The translations under genes and the position numbers were made by a program. The notes under the pieces are model-generated. The model was not told the DNA's origin and searched no databases. It saw only the letters and a program-made list of their open reading frames with translations. Below are positions 25,115 through 33,676 of a stretch of 64,000 nucleotides of DNA, piece after piece (the first letter of the stretch is position 1; every line of letters begins with the position of its first letter). This DNA is from Phytomonospora sp040655735 (GTDB taxonomy: Bacteria > Actinomycetota > Actinomycetes > Mycobacteriales > Micromonosporaceae), in contig NZ_JBFAKK010000004.1 of NCBI RefSeq assembly GCF_040655735.1, positions 558,001 through 622,000 of the forward strand. The letters are read 5' to 3'.

Positions 25115-25978
25115 TCAGTCGATGAGGTCGGCGCAGAAGTACTGCAGGGTCCGGTTGAAGACCGTCGGCTTCTCCCACATCACGAAGCGCCCCGCGCCCG
25201 GCACCACGAAGGGCCCGACCACCTTCGGGTAGGCGGCCACGCAGCGGTCGACGAAGTCGTCGCCGACGGCGGAGTCCGCCGGGCCGACCAGGACGATCAC
25301 CGGCTGGCGGACCTGCCGGTCGAGCATCGCCGGCGCCGACGTTTCTCGGGTGCCGCACAGCGCCTGCGCGTATCCGAAGGCCGCCTCCATGCGTGCCGCG
25401 TCGGCGAACGGCGCCGTCAGGCCGGCCAGCTCCGCGTCCGTGAACGCCCCCTCGCTCGCCCACTCACGCAGGAAACCCGCCGCATACTCCTTGCGCCCGC
25501 CGGCTCCTTCCAGTCGCCGGACGAGGTCACCCGTTTCCCGCCCCTGCTCTTCCACATAGGAAGGCAGACGACCCGCCGCAACCGCCCCGTCGACCACCGG
25601 CGGCTCATGGTTGAGGAGAAGCAAACGGTCCACCCGCCCCGGATACCGCCCCGCCACGTCGATCCCCACCGACGCGCCCAACCCGTAACCGCTGAGTACC
25701 ACCCGCCGCCACCCCAAGGCGTCGCAGAGTCCGATCACGTCGCCGGAGAACGCGGCCACGTCGTAGAACCCGTCAGGGGCGAAGTCCGACTCGCCGAACC
25801 CCCGCAGGTCGGGAGCCGCCACGTCGAACCCCGCGTCGGCCAGACCGCCGATGTTGCGCTCGAAGATCGCGCTCCCGGCAGGAAACCCGTGCAACAACAC
25901 GAGGGGTACGCCACCCGCGCCGGCCCGCCGCACCGCGAGCGAGTGGGCACCCACCGACACCTTCACCGACTCAACCAT
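25115..25978 (-). CDS. Alpha/beta-hydrolase fold protein lacking nucleophile and catalytic His
   Basis: 287 residues with an unmistakable alpha/beta-hydrolase fold: oxyanion motif LLHGFPAGS, DLRGFGESD, elbow region VVLSGYGLGASVG and C-terminal VVPGAGRFVMWEKP. In the epoxide hydrolase/haloperoxidase-like relatives the elbow is GHSLGG or GHDWG and the tail is GAGHFVMWEKP. Here the nucleophile position is Gly and the His is Arg; an Asp at the usual acid position (GPADS) remains. The frame is intact and codon use normal, so this looks like a retained pseudoenzyme, perhaps a ligand-binding or regulatory protein, rather than a decaying gene. Confidence 0.8.
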   Translation of the reverse strand: MVESVKVSVGAHSLAVRRAGAGGVPLVLLHGFPAGSAIFERNIGGLADAGFDVAAPDLRGFGESDFAPDGFYDVAAFSGDVIGLCDALGWRRVVLSGYGLGASVGIDVAGRYPGRVDRLLLLNHEPPVVDGAVAAGRLPSYVEEQGRETGDLVRRLEGAGGRKEYAAGFLREWASEGAFTDAELAGLTAPFADAARMEAAFGYAQALCGTRETSAPAMLDRQVRQPVIVLVGPADSAVGDDFVDRCVAAYPKVVGPFVVPGAGRFVMWEKPTVFNRTLQYFCADLID

Positions 25979-26055
25979 CTGGACATCTTCCCAGCACAAC
26001 CCGGTCATGAACACGTATTTCGGATGGGCCCACCACAACACGTCGACCCCCCGAT

Positions 26056-26084
26056 TTGCTCCCCCCACAGGCGTCAGCTAAAGT
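26056..26084 (+). promoter_or_regulatory. Promoter of the tRNA cluster
   Basis: TTGCTC (26056-26061), 17-bp spacer and TAAAGT (26079-26084), 47 bp before tRNA-Gly. Reasonable match to the housekeeping sigma consensus. Confidence 0.55.
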
Positions 26085-26131
26085 TCTCTTCGTTGCCAGG
26101 TCACAGGGAAAACGGCCAGAAAGCAACAAAT

Positions 26132-26204
26132 GCGGACGTAGCGCAGTTGGTAGCGCATCACCTTGCCAAGGTGAGGGTCGCGGGTTCGAGTCCCGTCGTC
26201 CGCT
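26132..26204 (+). tRNA. tRNA-Gly (GCC)
   Basis: 73-nt cloverleaf: acceptor GCGGACG pairs with CGTCCGC, anticodon stem ACCTT/AAGGT around the loop with anticodon GCC, T-arm CGGGTTCGAGTCCCG. No encoded CCA. Confidence 0.95.
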
Positions 26205-26262
26205 CGGAGGCCGACTCCGTCGGCTCAACCAGCCGGTCCCATCACGCCGAGGGATCAGATCC

Positions 26263-26334
26263 GGCGGGATGGCCGAGTGGCTTAGGCAAGGGCCTGCAAA
26301 GCCCTGTACGCGGGTTCGATTCCCGCTCCCGCCT
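26263..26334 (+). tRNA. tRNA-Cys (GCA)
   Basis: 72-nt cloverleaf: acceptor GGCGGGA/TCCCGCC, anticodon loop CTGCAAA giving GCA, T-arm GCGGGTTCGATTCCCGC. No encoded CCA. 58 bp after tRNA-Gly. Confidence 0.95.
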
Positions 26335-26335
26335 C

Positions 26336-26410
26336 GCGCGATTAGCTCAGCGGGAGAGCGCTTCCCTGACACGGAAGAGGTCACTGGTTCAATCCCAGTA
26401 TCGCGCACCA
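26336..26410 (+). tRNA. tRNA-Val (GAC), CCA encoded
   Basis: Acceptor GCGCGAT/ATCGCGC, anticodon loop CTGACAC giving GAC, T-arm ACTGGTTCAATCCCAGT. Unlike its two neighbours it carries the 3' CCA in the DNA. It starts one base after tRNA-Cys. Its 3' end faces an integrase remnant and is a plausible former attachment site. Confidence 0.95.
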
Positions 26411-26412
26411 GC

Positions 26413-26445
26413 AGAGCCCCAGGTCAATTGGCCTGGGGCTCTTTT
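26413..26445 (+). terminator. Rho-independent terminator of the tRNA cluster
   Basis: AGAGCCCCAGG (26413-26423) and CCTGGGGCTCT (26432-26442), 8-nt loop, followed by TTT. Confidence 0.9.
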
Positions 26446-26469
26446 GTGGGCTATCCCTTGTGGATTCGG

Positions 26470-26513
26470 GGTGGAGCATTTCTGGAGCAGGCTGCTCCAA
26501 AAGGAGCATTCGA
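26470..26513. repeat. Cluster of GGAGCA/TGCTCC hexamers before the integrase remnant
   Basis: Three GGAGCA copies and one TGCTCC within about 40 bp, between the tRNA terminator and the integrase stop. Such short repeats resemble integrase arm-binding sites next to an att core. Confidence 0.35.
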
Positions 26514-26575
26514 TCCGGAAGCGGTCGCGTTTCGGGTAGAGGTCAGCGGCCCCGTTGAAACCGGGTCAAGCCTGT

Positions 26576-27010
26576 TCAGACGGCTTGGACGGAGCTGAAG
26601 CCGGTGTGAGCCTCCCAATGGTCTTGGAGCCGGGTGCGGACTTGGTGTCGCATCGCCGGGGTGACGTGTGAGTAGACGCCCGCTATGCCACTCATCCGGT
26701 GGCCCATCCGGTCGTGCTTGATCACTTCGGGGAGTTCGAGCTCATCGAGAATCGTCTTGTGCAGGTGCCGCAGCCCGTGGAACGTCGCCCCGGGTGCGAT
26801 CGGCCCCCATCCGAGGTCGGGGTCCCCGTCAATGGCGGGCCGCCAGATACGTCGTGCGAAGTTCGACCGGCGGTGCCATTCGCCTTCTTGGGTGGTGAAC
26901 AGCTGGTCGTGGTTGTGGGAGTCGAGGATGGTGTGGAGGATGTCGGCGAGGAAGTCGGGTAGATCGATGCGGCGAACGGCCGCTTGCGACTTCGGCGGTC
27001 CCAGCCACAA
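26576..27010 (-). pseudogene. Tyrosine recombinase (integrase) remnant, C-terminal part
   Basis: About 144 codons of a phage/ICE-type tyrosine recombinase: PPKSQAAVRRIDLP, then HGLRH (box II His and Arg), GHRMSG and the nucleophile Tyr in GVYSHVTP. The SAM-like N-terminal domain and the box I Arg are missing; upstream of about 27010 the frame stays open but no longer resembles the family. It points at the tRNA-Val gene, as an integrase of an element inserted there would. Probably the residue of a lost integrative element. Confidence 0.8.
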
Positions 27011-27052
27011 TCGGTCGGCGCCCTCGTGGAGGGCGCCCTCGTCGGGGTCGAC

Positions 27053-27202
27053 GTGCGGATCGTCGAGGAGATCCCCGTGTACTACAACGGCCGCCCCGAC
27101 CGCCCGAAGCGCCTCTGCGAGTGCGCCGACTGCGGAAAGCGCTTCGAGGTCGAGGAAGGCGAGTACCACTACACGTGGTGGAAATGGACGGTCAAGCGGT
27201 GA
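27053..27202 (+). CDS. Small zinc-ribbon-like protein
   Basis: 49 residues from a GTG (VRIVEEIPVYYNG...). The core CECADCGKRFEVEEG resembles half of a zinc ribbon, followed by an aromatic, basic tail (YHYTWWKWTVKR). It ends six bases before the convergent TPR-like gene. The start is uncertain and the 5' part overlaps the end of the integrase relic, so the gene could itself be a truncated piece of the lost element. Confidence 0.4.
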   Translation: MRIVEEIPVYYNGRPDRPKRLCECADCGKRFEVEEGEYHYTWWKWTVKR

Positions 27203-27208
27203 CGCGGC

Positions 27209-28468
27209 TCAGCCCGCGGCCCGCGGACGCGGATCGTGCCCGCCGAACGCCGCCACCCTGCGCCAGAACAAGTCCGCCAGGCTTTCCGCGACCCGCTCGT
27301 CGGCGGCCCCGGGCCGCCGGATGACGACCTCGCCGGTCATCAGCTCGACGAGGTAGGCGCCGGCGTCGTCGGTCATCAGCTGGTCGTAGTACTCGTCGAC
27401 CTGGGTGGTCCGCCACTGCGGGTACGCGTCCGGGTCGGCCTCGATGGCGTCGTCCATCGCCTTGATCTCCTCGGCGGACATCAGGCGGAAGTCGCCCGAC
27501 AGGCCCCAGACCGCCCCGGCCCCCGGCGCCTGCCCGGCGTGCCACATCGCGATCTCGGTCGACATGCTTCCGGCCCGCGCCGTCTCCTTGTCGACGGGCG
27601 GCTTCAGGACGGTTCGCAACTCGGCCGGCATCACCTCGTCGAGCGCGTCCAGGGCGGCCGGCAGGTCCAGGCCGAGTCTGCGGTCGCGCATCTGGGTCCA
27701 CAGCCGCTCGAACAGGCCGGTGTGGTGGAGCTCGTCGAGGGTCCGCCCGTCCTCGGCGAGCGTCGCCTGTAGGTTGCGCATCATTTCGAGGGGGTGGGCG
27801 AGGGCCGTGTTGGTGGGGTCCAGGCGCAGCATCCGCAACGCGAGTTCCTCGGCGTCGCCGAAGCGGCCTTCGTGCAGGTAGGCCCACATGAGCGGACCGC
27901 CGACGTTCTCGTCGGACGGGTCGGCGCGCACGGCCTCCTCGGCGGCCGGGACGAAACGCGCCGGCGGCGCGCAGCTCGACAGCAGGTACAGCGCCCGCCG
28001 CACCAGCGCCAGCGGCAGCGAGCTGGCACTGGTACGCGCGCACATCGCCACGGCGTCGTCGAGGAACCGCCAGCCTTCCTCGAAGGCCCCGTTGAGAGCG
28101 GTCATCCCGCCGAGTTCCATCCAGTCGAACCAGCCGTCCTGCTCCTCGCGCAGCACGTACTCGGCCCAGCGCAGGGCTTCTGCGATGTCGCCGTCGTGGT
28201 GCTCAAGGCTGAGCAGTTCCCGCGCCGCGCCCAGGGACCGCTCGTCGCGCACGGCGACGACGGCCTGGAGGATCTCGCGGGCCTCGGCGACCTGACCGCA
28301 GGCGTAGCGGTGCTTCGCCAGAAGGATCCGGATGCCGCTCATCCAGGGGTTCGTCGCCAGGAGGCGCTGGGCGATGCGCTCGATCTGGGGATTGGTGGGG
28401 CTGGCCCGGTAGAGCTCCCAGCCCAGCAGCATGTCCCGCTCGACGGCTTCCATCTCCTGATCGCTCAC
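27209..28468 (-). CDS. TPR-like repeat protein, possibly with SUKH-like C-terminus
   Basis: 419 residues, GTG start overlapping the preceding stop (GTGA). Residues about 25-260 are helical pairs with TPR-like signatures (AEAREILQAVVAV, EEAVRADPSDENV, FGDAEELALRMLRLDPTNTALA). The C-terminal about 100 residues (FRLMSAEEIKAMDDAI, GAYLVELMTGEVVIRRPG) have the alternating pattern seen in SMI1/KNR4 (SUKH) immunity-type domains; this second assignment is tentative. No signal or membrane segment. Coupled to a truncated gene upstream. Confidence 0.6.
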   Translation of the reverse strand: MSDQEMEAVERDMLLGWELYRASPTNPQIERIAQRLLATNPWMSGIRILLAKHRYACGQVAEAREILQAVVAVRDERSLGAARELLSLEHHDGDIAEALRWAEYVLREEQDGWFDWMELGGMTALNGAFEEGWRFLDDAVAMCARTSASSLPLALVRRALYLLSSCAPPARFVPAAEEAVRADPSDENVGGPLMWAYLHEGRFGDAEELALRMLRLDPTNTALAHPLEMMRNLQATLAEDGRTLDELHHTGLFERLWTQMRDRRLGLDLPAALDALDEVMPAELRTVLKPPVDKETARAGSMSTEIAMWHAGQAPGAGAVWGLSGDFRLMSAEEIKAMDDAIEADPDAYPQWRTTQVDEYYDQLMTDDAGAYLVELMTGEVVIRRPGAADERVAESLADLFWRRVAAFGGHDPRPRAAG

Positions 28469-28548
28469 CGCATTCCCCGCTTCATCCAGTCGGTCCGCAG
28501 CTGCTCGAAGGTGCCGTCGTCGGCGCCGTACTCCAGCACCGGCGCCAC
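28465..28548 (-). pseudogene. 3' end of a truncated gene coupled to the TPR-like gene
   Basis: The last 27 codons (VAPVLEYGADDGTFEQLRTDWMKRGMR) look like a genuine C-terminus and its stop overlaps the downstream GTG. Upstream of about 28550 the frame changes character. The piece ATGATCACCAGGACA near 28600 recurs at 33611 beside transposase relics, so an insertion-element event is the likely cause of the truncation. Positions 28549-28715 hold no other gene that I can see. Confidence 0.4.
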
Positions 28549-28715
28549 CTGGTCAAAACACGACGCACCACAACACCATTCTGGACACCACCAGATGATC
28601 ACCAGGACACGCCCAAGGACGCTCGCTGGTCTCCACGTGTGTCTTGACGGCGTCGTCGAACCCCGCGCACGCGGCAAGTGGCAGCGCGTCGGCCCGCCTG
28701 AGGGTTCAGGCTCAG

Positions 28716-29393
28716 TCAAAATGGGGTGCTGTCGTACCCGTTGAAGTCCTTGTGCGCTACGACGTTTCTGGACCGCAGGATCACCAGCGCCCTCCGACGC
28801 GCCTTCCTCAGGATCTCGATGTCCCTCGGTGACAACGACGCGACGGTCACCGCCGGGGGCTTCTCGGTGCCCCGAAGCCGCGCATGAACGATCAAGACGC
28901 CGATCGCGAACGCCAGCAACACCACGAAGGGCACGGCCAGCGCCGCGTTCGAGGCGTAGTCCCACCGCCGGATGAGCGCCGCCCCGAGCGAGAGCACCGC
29001 GATCACAATGGTCATCACCGCGATGCCGTTCAAAGTCCGGTCCCACTGCCGGTAGGGCGTGAGCACCCATGGCATGAAGAAGCCGAGGAGCGCACAGCAG
29101 GACAGGCCGGCGCCCACCCACACCACCGGAAGCAGCGCCTCGTTGTCGATGGCGCCGGTGAGCATGAAGATCCCCAGCCCCACCGCCGCGATCAGGCAGA
29201 TGATCGTGAAGCTGTAGCCGGCCACGGCGACCGTCCTGCCCAGCGCCGTGCGCCGGTACCAGCGGTTCGCCAGCGTCAACTCGACAAGCGCGTAGTCGAG
29301 CACGACCCGGTTCAGCGCGCCGATGTCGAAGGGGGTGAAGTTGTTGTGGATCGTCGCCCATTCATTGGGCTGGATCGCAGCGGCCCTCGGCAC
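28716..29393 (-). CDS. Polytopic membrane protein of unknown function
   Basis: 225 residues from a GTG with GAGGA six bases upstream. Four membrane helices lie at about 53-80, 86-110, 120-140 and 147-170. A cytosolic tail of about 55 residues follows (AVTVASLSPRDIEILRKARRRALVILR). The N-terminal 45 residues are soluble. The last codons run into a segment that resembles an insertion end, so the tail may not be original. Confidence 0.65.
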   Translation of the reverse strand: MPRAAAIQPNEWATIHNNFTPFDIGALNRVVLDYALVELTLANRWYRRTALGRTVAVAGYSFTIICLIAAVGLGIFMLTGAIDNEALLPVVWVGAGLSCCALLGFFMPWVLTPYRQWDRTLNGIAVMTIVIAVLSLGAALIRRWDYASNAALAVPFVVLLAFAIGVLIVHARLRGTEKPPAVTVASLSPRDIEILRKARRRALVILRSRNVVAHKDFNGYDSTPF

Positions 29394-29825
29394 CAGACGT
29401 CCTCACTCTCGAAGGCATGGGCATGGGGACTTTAACCTCTCACGTCAAATTCGCGCCCGACGTGGCGCCGCTCAAGCCCTCCGCAATTCGCGCTCGGCGG
29501 GGCCGTCGAGCTCGTTCCTGTACCCAGGGGCACCTCGCCCCCGTCTTCATCTCGAACACCGACTCCATACCGACGGCGACGATCGTGTGCCTCGACCTTG
29601 AAGCCATGGTCTACACCGCGCCGCCTACAGGAGTTGCGAGTCGCCCGAGGAAGGTGCCGAGGAGGGACGGCTGACACAGCAACGGGAGGAGCAGATCGAA
29701 GCCCTGGCGCAGTAGAGCACCAGGACGACGATGGCTGCGGCCGAGGAGGTACGGCGGTAGTTCGTGCGCTCCGCCTACCGCTCCGCCAAGACGATCGAAA
29801 CCTTGTTCGTCGAGGCGCTACCGCC

Positions 29826-30694
29826 CTAGGGTGTGTTTGCAAAGGTGGGTAGCCATTGGTGGATGGCGGCGAGGGTGATGGCTGCCTGGTAGGACTGGCT
29901 GGTCTTGTCGTATCGGGTGGCGATGCCGCGCCATTGCTTCAGCTGGTTGAAGCAGCGTTCGACGACGTTGCGTTTCTTGTAGAGCTGCTGGTCGAAGGCT
30001 GGCGGCCTGCCTCCGCGGCTGCCTCGGCGGGCGCGGTTGGTCTTGTGGTCGGCGCGTTCGGGGATCGTGCAGGAGATGCCGCGTCTGCGCAGGTGGGTGC
30101 GGATGGCGCGGGTCGAGTAGCCCTTGTCGGCGATGACGTGGTCGGGTCGGGTGCGGGGCCGCCCCGGTCCGATGCGGGCGATGCTGACCGAGTCCATGAC
30201 CTGTTCGAAGCGGGTGCAGTCATTGACGTTGCCCGCCGAGAGCACAAAGGACAGGACACGCCCGTTCCCATCGGCGGCGAGGTGGATCTTCGTGGTTAAT
30301 CCACCACGGGATCGTCCGATGGCGTGAACCGATTCGCCCGAATCACCACGCCCCCTTTAGCGCCAGCAGCGTGCTGATGAGCACGCGTGATCGTCGAATC
30401 GATCGAGACGAGCCAGTCCACGTCGCCACGCGCGTCAGCGTCGGCCTGGAGCCCGGCCAAAAGCCGCTGAAACGTCCCATCCAACGCCCACCTGCGAAAA
30501 CGCGCATAGACACTCCGCCAGGGACCATAACGATCAGGGACATCCCGCCACGGAGCACACGAACGGATCTTCCACACGATCCCGTTCAACACCCGCCGAT
30601 CATCAAGACGAGGCCGACCACCCTGCATCACCGGCGGCAGCAACCCCACCAGCACATCCCACTCAGCATCCGACAACTCATACCGACGAATCAC
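29826..30694 (-). CDS. IS5-family transposase, two frames joined by -1 frameshift
   Basis: The first frame (30296-30694; starts VIRRYELSDAEWDVLVGLLPP) encodes the N-terminal DNA-binding part and the first DDE Asp (VSIDSTITRAHQ). The second (to 29826) encodes GRSRGGLTTKIHLAADGNG, the second Asp in VIADKGYST and the Glu in RNVVERCFNQLKQWRG. They are joined by a -1 shift at the slippery run AAAGGGGG (complement of 30351-30358), typical of this group. The TAG stop is completed by the target-site DNA. All catalytic residues seem present, so the element could be active. Confidence 0.88.
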
Positions 30695-30728
30695 CCACCC
30701 ACCATCCCACCCCTTTGCAAACACGCCC
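29829..30728 (-). mobile_element. IS5-family (IS427-group) insertion sequence, 900 bp, apparently complete
   Basis: Terminal inverted repeats GGGTGTGTTTGCAAAGG (left) and the complement of CCTTTGCAAACACGCCC (right) differ at one position. Both ends abut CTAG, giving a 2-bp TA target duplication (29827-29828 and 30729-30730), as expected for the IS427 group. A single transposase in two overlapping frames fills the element. Confidence 0.9.
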
Positions 30729-30827
30729 TAGCCGAGGCAGAGTCCGCCAGCGAGACCGACCACGACGTAGAGGACATCGACACCTCGGCCAGCTGCGCCT
30801 AACCCGCTGGTGACGCAGCGCATCTCG

Positions 30828-30857
30828 CGGTCCCGCACCATTCCTGGTGCGGGACCG
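30828..30857 (+). terminator. Terminator-like hairpin after the interrupted gene
   Basis: Perfect 13-bp stem CGGTCCCGCACCA / TGGTGCGGGACCG with a 4-nt loop, 25 bp after the stop of the decayed gene. No U-tract. Confidence 0.65.
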
Positions 30858-30934
30858 TCCCATGTCTTCGTTCCCGTGCTCTCCCCGCGGGTCCTGGCAG
30901 TCTTTCCTTCGAGCTTCGAGCGGGGTGGGCCGTA

Positions 30935-31738
30935 TCAGACGGCGCGGACGTGGAAGATGGCCAAGCGGGCATTGTGCCCGTCGACGTTCATGTCGACGGT
31001 CTTGGTGTCGTTCAGCGTGATCTGTACCGAACCGTTGCCGGGCAGCCAGTGCAGGCGATCGATGCCGGTACCGAATGCCTTCTTCTCTGCGGCCAGGTCC
31101 GACGCGGTGCCGAAGTCGGGGCGGTTGGTGTCCGCGCCCCAGATCACGAGCCTGCCCGCGTCGTGGTGCGCGCGTGCCCTGGCCCGGTGGATGTCACGCA
31201 TGAGCCACCATTCGTCGCGCAGGTCCGTGCGCTGGTCGCCGTTGAACGCGTTGGCGATGTAGTGGGTGTTGAGCACCGCGAACTCTACGGCCGGATGGTC
31301 CTCGTGCCGGACGATGACCTCGTTGAACCAACGTGTCGGGGTCACGCCGGGGATGCCGCCGTGCGCGCGCTGGGTCCGGCTGGACACGACGATCCACGGC
31401 CTGCCGACGCAGATCGGGATCCGAAACGACGTCTCGTGGCGCAGGAAGGCCTTGGTGTAGAGCGGGCCGAAGTAGTGGTCGATCATCGCTTCTTCGCCGG
31501 TGTCGCCCTCGCTGATCTCCTGGAAGCAGACCAGTGGCCTGTTCGTGCCATCGGCGTTGCGCACAGCGTCGAACGCCGCGTTCCGGGCTGCGAGGTTGTC
31601 CCGGCCGACGTTCGCCGTGATCACCGGCAGCCGGAACCAGTCGGTCGCCGCCGATGCGGGGCTCGCGCCCACGAGGGCGCCGGCGAGTACGCCGCCGCCG
31701 AGCGCGATTGCCTTGCGCCTGCTCATACTGCTGGTCAT
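30935..31738 (-). CDS. Secreted endonuclease/exonuclease/phosphatase-family protein
   Basis: 267 residues. Twin-arginine leader (MSRRKAIALGGGVLAGAL, cleavage near ASA) then an EEP fold: ITANVGRDNL, CFQEISEG (metal-binding Glu), AVLNTHYIANA, VIWGADTNRPDF (GD/N motif) and a C-terminal VDMNVDGHNARLAIF in place of the usual SDH. The missing canonical SDH end means activity is not certain. AGGAGG lies six bases before the ATG. It stands alone, read away from the GH43-like gene. A secreted phosphodiesterase or nuclease role is inferred. Confidence 0.75.
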   Translation of the reverse strand: MTSSMSRRKAIALGGGVLAGALVGASPASAATDWFRLPVITANVGRDNLAARNAAFDAVRNADGTNRPLVCFQEISEGDTGEEAMIDHYFGPLYTKAFLRHETSFRIPICVGRPWIVVSSRTQRAHGGIPGVTPTRWFNEVIVRHEDHPAVEFAVLNTHYIANAFNGDQRTDLRDEWWLMRDIHRARARAHHDAGRLVIWGADTNRPDFGTASDLAAEKKAFGTGIDRLHWLPGNGSVQITLNDTKTVDMNVDGHNARLAIFHVRAV

Positions 31739-32017
31739 TTGCGGCCTCCTGTGAAGCGTGTGATTTCGGACATGATGGTCGAAGATGGATTTCTTGAGCG
31801 CGGTGGATCGCCGGTGTCTCAGGTCTGTGTTGCCGAGTCGGTCCGGGCCGCCGCCCGCCGTCCTCTGGAGACGAATCGGCGCCGTATGCGAAGACCTGCC
31901 AAGCGGCCCGGCTGCGGATCGGATGTCGGATGAGTGAGGCGGCCCCTGGGCCGTGGCCGGACACCAGGGGACCGCACTGGGCTCACCTTTGCGGAGTAGT
32001 GGTGATCGGGCTGGCGA

Positions 32018-33109
32018 TCACGTGACGTAGAAGCCGCTGGAGTCGAGCTTGAGCTCGCCGATGATGGGGTGGCGCTTACCGGTGGCGGGGTTGTACCAGG
32101 CCCAAACGACACACCGGCGGTTGTCTTCGGTGTAGAAGACCGCCATGGCTCCGGGGCCGGGATGGTTGCCAGGTAGCCCTCGGTACGGACCGAGCCCGCC
32201 GGATCCGGTGTAGCCGAAGAACGGCCGGTTCGCTCCGTCCCTCAGAAGGGTGCACCGGGTCGAGGGGAGAGGGTTCGTGCCGCAGTCGGCGATGCCGGTG
32301 GAGTACCGGGCGCTGTTCCAGTTGTTGCCGGAGAACATCAGGTAGTAGCGGCCCTCGCCGCCGACGAAGATCGACGGGTTCTCGATGACGTGGGTTCCAC
32401 CGGAGGAGCTCTCGGTGTCCCAGGCGAGGTCGGTGCTCTTCAGCGCGTCGCGGCGGGTGCTCCAAATGGCGGACCCGTTCGAGCCGACCTGCACGATGGA
32501 GATGCCGGTCTCCGGATAGGAGGTGATCGCGTCATCGCGATAGGTGACGTAGAGTTTGCCGTTGGCGACGAATGGATTGGCGTCGATGGCCCATCGGCCG
32601 CCGCCGGGGCAGGCCCATTCTCCCCTGTTGATGAATGGCGATTTCGCTCCGCCGGAAGTCGCCAGCCCGATGCACTTCTGCCCGGATCCGGCCCTTGTGG
32701 CCGTGTAGTACATGTAGTAGGTGCCGTTGAACTCCGCGACGCCGGGCGCCCAAATGGCGCCGTTGTCCACTGCCCACGAACCGGGTCCGGAGGGAAGCGC
32801 GTCGCCGGCGACGCAGTCGGACATGCCGACGCTGTCACCCGATCCGTGGTTGAGGAAGGGCACGTACAACGTCACCCCTGCCTGGGCACCGCAACGCGGG
32901 CCGGCGCCGGAGCCGACGGTCGTGCCGTAAGTGACGTAGGTGCCGTCCATAGCCTGCACCGTGCTCGGATCGGCAAGGCTGAACGACGAAGATCCGGTAG
33001 ACGCCTGGGCCGCGTCCGGTTCCTCAAGTGCGCCGAGTGCCGCTACTGCCGTGGCCGCTATCGCCATTGCAAGCGTTAACGAGAGCAGCTTTCGCCGTGG
33101 TCTGGGCAT
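32018..33109 (-). CDS. Secreted GH43-like five-bladed propeller (arabinanase/arabinosidase-like)
   Basis: 363 residues, signal peptide about 1-36 (ending AAQA-ST), start with AAGGAGG. The propeller repeats include LADPSTVQAMDGTYVTYG (expected base Asp), IWAPGVAEFNGTYYMYYTA, RWAIDANPFVANGKLYVTYRD and THVIENPSIFVGGEGRYYLMFSG (Glu). These fit family 43-type endo-arabinanases or arabinofuranosidases of clan GH-F. No CBM is attached, unlike the enzymes at 4-18 kb. A small inverted repeat (GTGATCG/CGATCAC, 32002-32021) overlaps its stop. Confidence 0.75.
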   Translation of the reverse strand: MPRPRRKLLSLTLAMAIAATAVAALGALEEPDAAQASTGSSSFSLADPSTVQAMDGTYVTYGTTVGSGAGPRCGAQAGVTLYVPFLNHGSGDSVGMSDCVAGDALPSGPGSWAVDNGAIWAPGVAEFNGTYYMYYTATRAGSGQKCIGLATSGGAKSPFINRGEWACPGGGRWAIDANPFVANGKLYVTYRDDAITSYPETGISIVQVGSNGSAIWSTRRDALKSTDLAWDTESSSGGTHVIENPSIFVGGEGRYYLMFSGNNWNSARYSTGIADCGTNPLPSTRCTLLRDGANRPFFGYTGSGGLGPYRGLPGNHPGPGAMAVFYTEDNRRCVVWAWYNPATGKRHPIIGELKLDSSGFYVT

Positions 33110-33250
33110 GAACCCTCCTTGATCGAACCCGTATCTCCAACTGATCTATGAAGACCACCACTTTTTTATCAGGGCCGACCGAAAAAGGGAATAGAACCGT
33201 AGGGAATATCGAACGACCATTACTTTGTGGTGGCTTTTTAGAGGTATGCG
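33110..33250. other. A+T-rich leader with CCACCAC...GTGGTGG inverted arms
   Basis: Unusually A+T-rich for the window. It holds CCACCACTTTTTT near 33155 and TTTGTGGTGGCTTTTT near 33225 in opposite orientation. It may hold the promoter of the GH43-like gene, or be the end of an insertion element that borders the relics to its right. Confidence 0.35.
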
Positions 33251-33442
33251 CACTTGACGGGCCCGCAAACTCTGAGTAAAAGCAGTCCCGCCCCTGGAAG
33301 GTCCTCGCCGAGTCGCCGTCAAGACGGAACCGACCGCCGCCTGGATACGAGAGTCGGTCGGCTGGCGATGAGCGGCCGGGCCGCGATCAGGCCGCGCAGT
33401 GCGTCGAGGGCCGCGTCGAGCGCGGTGCGCCGCTCGGTATGC

Positions 33443-33606
33443 GGAGGCAGGCTACCAGACTTCGACAAGTGGGCCTACAGGCAACGCAACGTCGTCGATC
33501 GAGCCTTCAACCGGTTGAAACAATGGCGCGACCTGGCCACCCGCTACGCCGAACGCGCCCAGCATCCACCAAGCCAGCCTAGCCATCGCCGGCATCATGA
33601 TCTGGC
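33443..33606 (+). pseudogene. IS5-family transposase remnant (C-terminal end)
   Basis: FDKWAYRQRNVVDRAFNRLKQWRDLATRYAE carries the Glu-bearing motif of IS5-family transposases, but only the last 55 codons remain, with a frameshift before IHQASLAIAGIMIWL. It is not derived from the intact element at 29.8 kb, whose sequence differs. Confidence 0.75.
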
Positions 33607-33676
33607 TCCCATGATCACCAGGACAGTCCCTAGTACTGCGGCGACACTTGTTGGTGGGTGGTTCGTTGGGCAGGTT

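Larger units (their letters stand above)
29629..30802 (+). pseudogene. Decayed gene interrupted by the IS5-family element
   Basis: Flanking the element, one plus-strand frame reads PEEGAEEGRLTQQREEQIEALAQ, then in-frame stops, then FVRSAYRSAKTIETLFVEALPP up to the insertion, and continues after it as AEAESASETDHDVEDIDTSASC and a stop at 30800-30802, followed by a terminator hairpin. Two internal TAG codons show it was already dead or is not read as such. The original function is not recognisable. The stretch 29394-29628 upstream shows nothing that I can assign. Confidence 0.35.

Noticed and set aside
26132..26410. CRISPR-like or other repeat array around the tRNAs
   Set aside because: The repeated GGTTCGA/GGTTCAA words are the T-arms of three tRNA genes.
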